From contig JAZROG010000106.1 of NCBI GenBank assembly GCA_045648605.1, positions 1 through 25,959 on the forward strand: 25,959 nucleotides of DNA. Reading direction: 5' to 3'. This document shows, one piece after another, positions 24,287 through 25,959 of this stretch. Position 1 is the stretch's first letter. The number at the start of each line of letters is the position of its first letter. Position numbers and translations under genes: made by a program. Under the pieces are notes generated by a model. It did no database searches and was not told the DNA's origin. It saw nothing but the letters and a program-made list of their open reading frames with translations. This DNA is from SIG710 sp045648605 (GTDB taxonomy: Bacteria > Bacillota > Clostridia > Oscillospirales > CAG-272).

Positions 24287-24394
24287 CATGAAACCTCCGT
24301 AAAAACAATTCGCACAGCCTCATTCAAATTGACCGACCGCGCATTTTCTGCAAAAAATGGCAGAATTCACCCTACCCATCGCATATTATAAAAT

Positions 24395-24423
24395 ATTATA
24401 GCAAATATTGCTCAAAATGTCAA
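24395..24423 (-). promoter_or_regulatory. Consensus promoter of SLH gene pair
   Basis: On the minus strand TTGACA (24423-24418), 17-bp spacer, TATAAT (24400-24395): both hexamers perfect. The leader of about 100 nt contains a small hairpin (TTCTGC/GCAGAA) around 24350-24365. The remaining intergenic DNA, about 24425-24620, is AT-rich with no coding frame that I can support. Confidence 0.85.
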
Positions 24424-24620
24424 TAGCTATCACGAAAATTTTCTTCATTTTCGTGCCAATTTTTCTATGATATTCTATCTTAAAAAAGCTTCAAAATCAA
24501 TAGTTGTTACAAAGTTGAAACATTAAGATTTATATTTTAACATTTTTTTTACACTTTAGAAATATTTTCTCCTATCTAATCGGTTTATTTTCAAAAAAAT
24601 CTGTTCAATAATATTTCGTC

Positions 24621-24650
24621 GCATAAAGAAACCGAATGCAGTACAAAATA
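24621..24650 (+). promoter_or_regulatory. Forespore (sigma-F/G type) promoter candidate
   Basis: GCATA (24621-24625), 15-bp spacer, GTACAAAATA (24641-24650). This fits the sigma-F pattern of a GYATA -35 box, 15-bp gap and GGNNANAHTR -10 box (as I recall it from Bacillus subtilis) except for one base. It lies directly before the SpoIIQ-like gene, which is sigma-F controlled in Bacillus. No better vegetative promoter is evident close by. Confidence 0.55.
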
Positions 24651-24680
24651 ATAGAAACAAAAGAAAAAGGAGACATGAAC

Positions 24681-25451
24681 ATGAATCAACATCAAAACGA
24701 AAGCAACGGAAAAATCAACAAGGTCCTTTATATCGTAACGGTAACGCTTCTTCTCGCCATTGCGGTAGTAATTGCAATAACTACCGCTGCAAACAGACGC
24801 CAAAAGCCATCTGCCCCATCAAAGGAAAGCGACACCGTTATTGAAACCGAAATGGAAAGTGAGAAAATAACAGCTCCCATCACCACCGAGCGAAAAAAAG
24901 AGACCGAAAAGCCGAAAGAAACAAAATCCGAAGAAAAAGAAAGCGAAAAAGAGGCTTCAAAGGATGACGAGGCAAAGGAGGTCTCATCCGTTCCTTCAAA
25001 ATTCATCCTTCCCGTAACAGGTATCCTTTCAAAAAAGCATGACACAAGCCTGCAGGTCTATTCCGCGACCATGAAGGATTACAGAGTCCATAGCGGAATT
25101 GACATTGTAACAAACGAGGGTGCACCGGTCTATGCGACAGCAGACGGCGTAATTTCACAGATATGGAATGATCCGCTTATGGGAAGCTGCATAGCGATCA
25201 GTCACAGCGGAGAATGCTATACAATATATAAAAACCTCTCGGAAAACGCCGCCATGGGTATCGAAGAGGGTGTAAATGTAAGCGCAGGTCAGCTTATCGC
25301 CTCTGTGGGCAATACAGCGATGATCGAGATTGCGGAGGAGCCACATCTTCATTTTGAGATGACAGTGGGAGGCAAAGCCGTTGATCCTCTTGAATATTTT
25401 GACGAAAGCGCGCTGGTTTCGCTTTCGATAGATTCATCCTTTGAATCATAA
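24681..25451 (+). CDS. SpoIIQ-like M23 (LytM) peptidase-family protein
   Basis: A 256-aa membrane-anchored protein. One transmembrane helix (about 15-36) and a long charged Lys/Glu/Thr linker (about 40-105) precede an M23 domain (about 108-240). The zinc ligands are intact: His137 and Asp141 in VHSGID, and His222/His224 in PHLHFE. The combination of single anchor, linker, LPVTGILSK, VYSATMKDYRVHSGID and the EIAEEPHLHFE end matches the forespore protein SpoIIQ. SpoIIQ interacts with SpoIIIAH across the engulfing membranes; clostridial versions, unlike Bacillus, keep the active-site His. ATG 24681 is chosen because GGAG sits 8 nt upstream; ATG 24675 is only 2 nt from it. Monocistronic, with a strong terminator. 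A general envelope endopeptidase is the alternative. Confidence 0.8.
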   Translation: MNQHQNESNGKINKVLYIVTVTLLLAIAVVIAITTAANRRQKPSAPSKESDTVIETEMESEKITAPITTERKKETEKPKETKSEEKESEKEASKDDEAKEVSSVPSKFILPVTGILSKKHDTSLQVYSATMKDYRVHSGIDIVTNEGAPVYATADGVISQIWNDPLMGSCIAISHSGECYTIYKNLSENAAMGIEEGVNVSAGQLIASVGNTAMIEIAEEPHLHFEMTVGGKAVDPLEYFDESALVSLSIDSSFES

Positions 25452-25456
25452 GCCAT

Positions 25457-25500
25457 AAAAACAGGAGCTAAGCTGATCATCACGCTTAGCTCCTGTTTTT
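25457..25500 (+). terminator. Terminator of SpoIIQ-like gene
   Basis: Perfect 17-bp stem, AAAAACAGGAGCTAAGC / GCTTAGCTCCTGTTTTT, 10-nt loop, T-run at its base; functions in both orientations. Confidence 0.92.
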
Positions 25501-25520
25501 GAACATTCAAACACACGAAA

Positions 25521-25808
25521 TGAAATTCATCAGGGAGAGGGGTTTCGCCTCTGCGGAGGCGCCCGGCGCCGTCGCCGGCTCACGCGACCTTTTAAAAAAA
25601 GGTCGATTAAAACTTTAAATAGGAGAAATATTTAGTTGTTAAACTATTTTTTACGTGAAATTACCACAAATTACACGTAGAAAACAGAAAAACATTAAAT
25701 ATCTTTTTTGTTTGTAAGTTTTGGTCAAACTTTTTTAAAAGTTTGTGGGAGCCGGCGACAGCGCCGCTCGCCACCGCAGTGGCGAAACTCCTTTCCCGAC
25801 AAATTCCT
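25521..25808. repeat. Composite inverted-repeat element B (about 288 bp)
   Basis: This is a second member of the repeat family seen at 20606-21050. Its left GC-rich arm (25542-25583) and right arm (about 25747-25790) are imperfect reverse complements over about 45 nt. The right end has the same CGACAAATTCCT terminus (25797-25808); the left terminus is degenerate (GAAATTCATCA). A 14-nt module CCACCGCAGTGGCG (25771) and AAGTTTTGGTCAAAC are shared with element A. The middle is AT-rich and non-coding. It lies between the SpoIIQ-like terminator and the terminator of the next, minus-strand gene. Confidence 0.7.
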
Positions 25809-25814
25809 GTTTAT

Positions 25815-25852
25815 AAAGAAACAGCAGGCGCGGCCTGCTGTTCTTTATTTTT
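25815..25852. terminator. Bidirectional terminator next to right-edge gene
   Basis: AAAGAAACAGCAGGC / GCCTGCTGTTCTTT (one bulged A) with T-rich flanks on both strands, directly behind the stop codon of the minus-strand partial gene. Confidence 0.7.
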
Positions 25853-25959
25853 TAGATATTGTTATCATTCTGTGGGGGAATGTTCATATTCATATTTGCG
25901 TGCTGCTTTCTCGAACGCTTCACGGCTCTTACGATGATAATAACTATCACAAGTGTTAT
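25852..25959 (-). CDS. C-terminal end of a membrane-anchored protein (partial)
   Basis: The minus-strand frame entering from the right edge gives 35 residues before TAA at 25852. It starts inside a hydrophobic helix (ITLVIVIIIVRAVKRSRKQH) followed by a basic stop-transfer cluster and a polar tail (ANMNMNIPPQNDNNI). This is a typical C-terminal membrane anchor with cytoplasmic tail; what the protein does lies outside the window. A terminator follows directly, which supports the reading. Confidence 0.65.
   Translation of the reverse strand: MTLVIVIIIVRAVKRSRKQHANMNMNIPPQNDNNI

Noticed and set aside
21141..24289. Cellulosome locus
   Set aside because: Cohesin-like heads are present, but no dockerin, cellulase or carbohydrate-binding enzyme gene is seen in the window.
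25743..25937. 64-codon plus-strand frame at the right edge
   Set aside because: It runs through element B and a terminator; the minus-strand membrane-anchor end is the better reading.

Overview
The window looks like a chromosomal segment of an endospore-forming, Gram-positive Clostridia-type bacterium (Firmicutes/Bacillota), probably host-associated. The evidence is: strong AGGAGG-type ribosome sites with frequent TTG/GTG starts; TTGACA-17-TATAAT promoters; a T-box leader on pheST; an IreB protein; S-layer-homology (SLH) surface proteins; a BspA-type leucine-rich-repeat surface protein; and a SpoIIQ-like M23 protein behind a forespore-type promoter. No tRNA, rRNA or CRISPR array was seen.

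Layout. (1) 1-2881: right-hand edge of a prophage or tail-like cassette. A 654-codon open frame for a phage tail-fibre/baseplate-type protein runs leftward off the window. It is divergent from a CI/LexA-type self-cleaving repressor. Four copies of a 16-bp operator (consensus GTTCATTTTTCTGAAC) lie in and around both promoters. (2) 2974-4725: Na+/phosphate cotransporter with a PhoU-like domain. (3) 4931-8232: a tight four-gene operon (ireB, ribF, an S11 D,D-carboxypeptidase, a histidine phosphatase) closed by two terminators. (4) 8335-12555, minus strand: a large LRR surface protein with tandem promoters, and prfC. (5) 12773-15402: an operon of a DUF5685-type protein, a J-domain protein with a Cys-rich tail, an unknown membrane protein and a VanZ-like protein. 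(6) 15403-16753: a decayed stretch with a perfect 23-bp inverted repeat, a coding-like remnant, the 3' half of a short-chain dehydrogenase, and an AraC regulator beginning right at the break. (7) 16766-20600: promoter, Phe-type T-box, pheS, pheT, terminator. (8) 20606-21050 and 25521-25808: two related composite inverted-repeat elements. (9) 21141-24286, minus strand: two cohesin-like/SLH surface proteins from one consensus promoter. (10) 24621-25451: SpoIIQ-like gene. (11) 25852-25959: C-terminal end of a membrane-anchored protein leaving the window.

How it fits together. Most of the window is housekeeping (FAD synthesis, release factor 3, Phe-tRNA synthetase, phosphate uptake) mixed with cell-envelope functions (carboxypeptidase, VanZ-like, SLH and LRR proteins, SpoIIQ-like). 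The parts that stand out are the repressor-controlled tail gene with its duplicated operator-ribosome-site module and start-stop codon pair, the S11 carboxypeptidase with altered active-site motifs, the DUF5685/J-protein operon with isoprenoid-synthase-like acidic motifs, and the paired inverted-repeat elements. All functional statements rest on reading the sequence and family knowledge; no database search was run.
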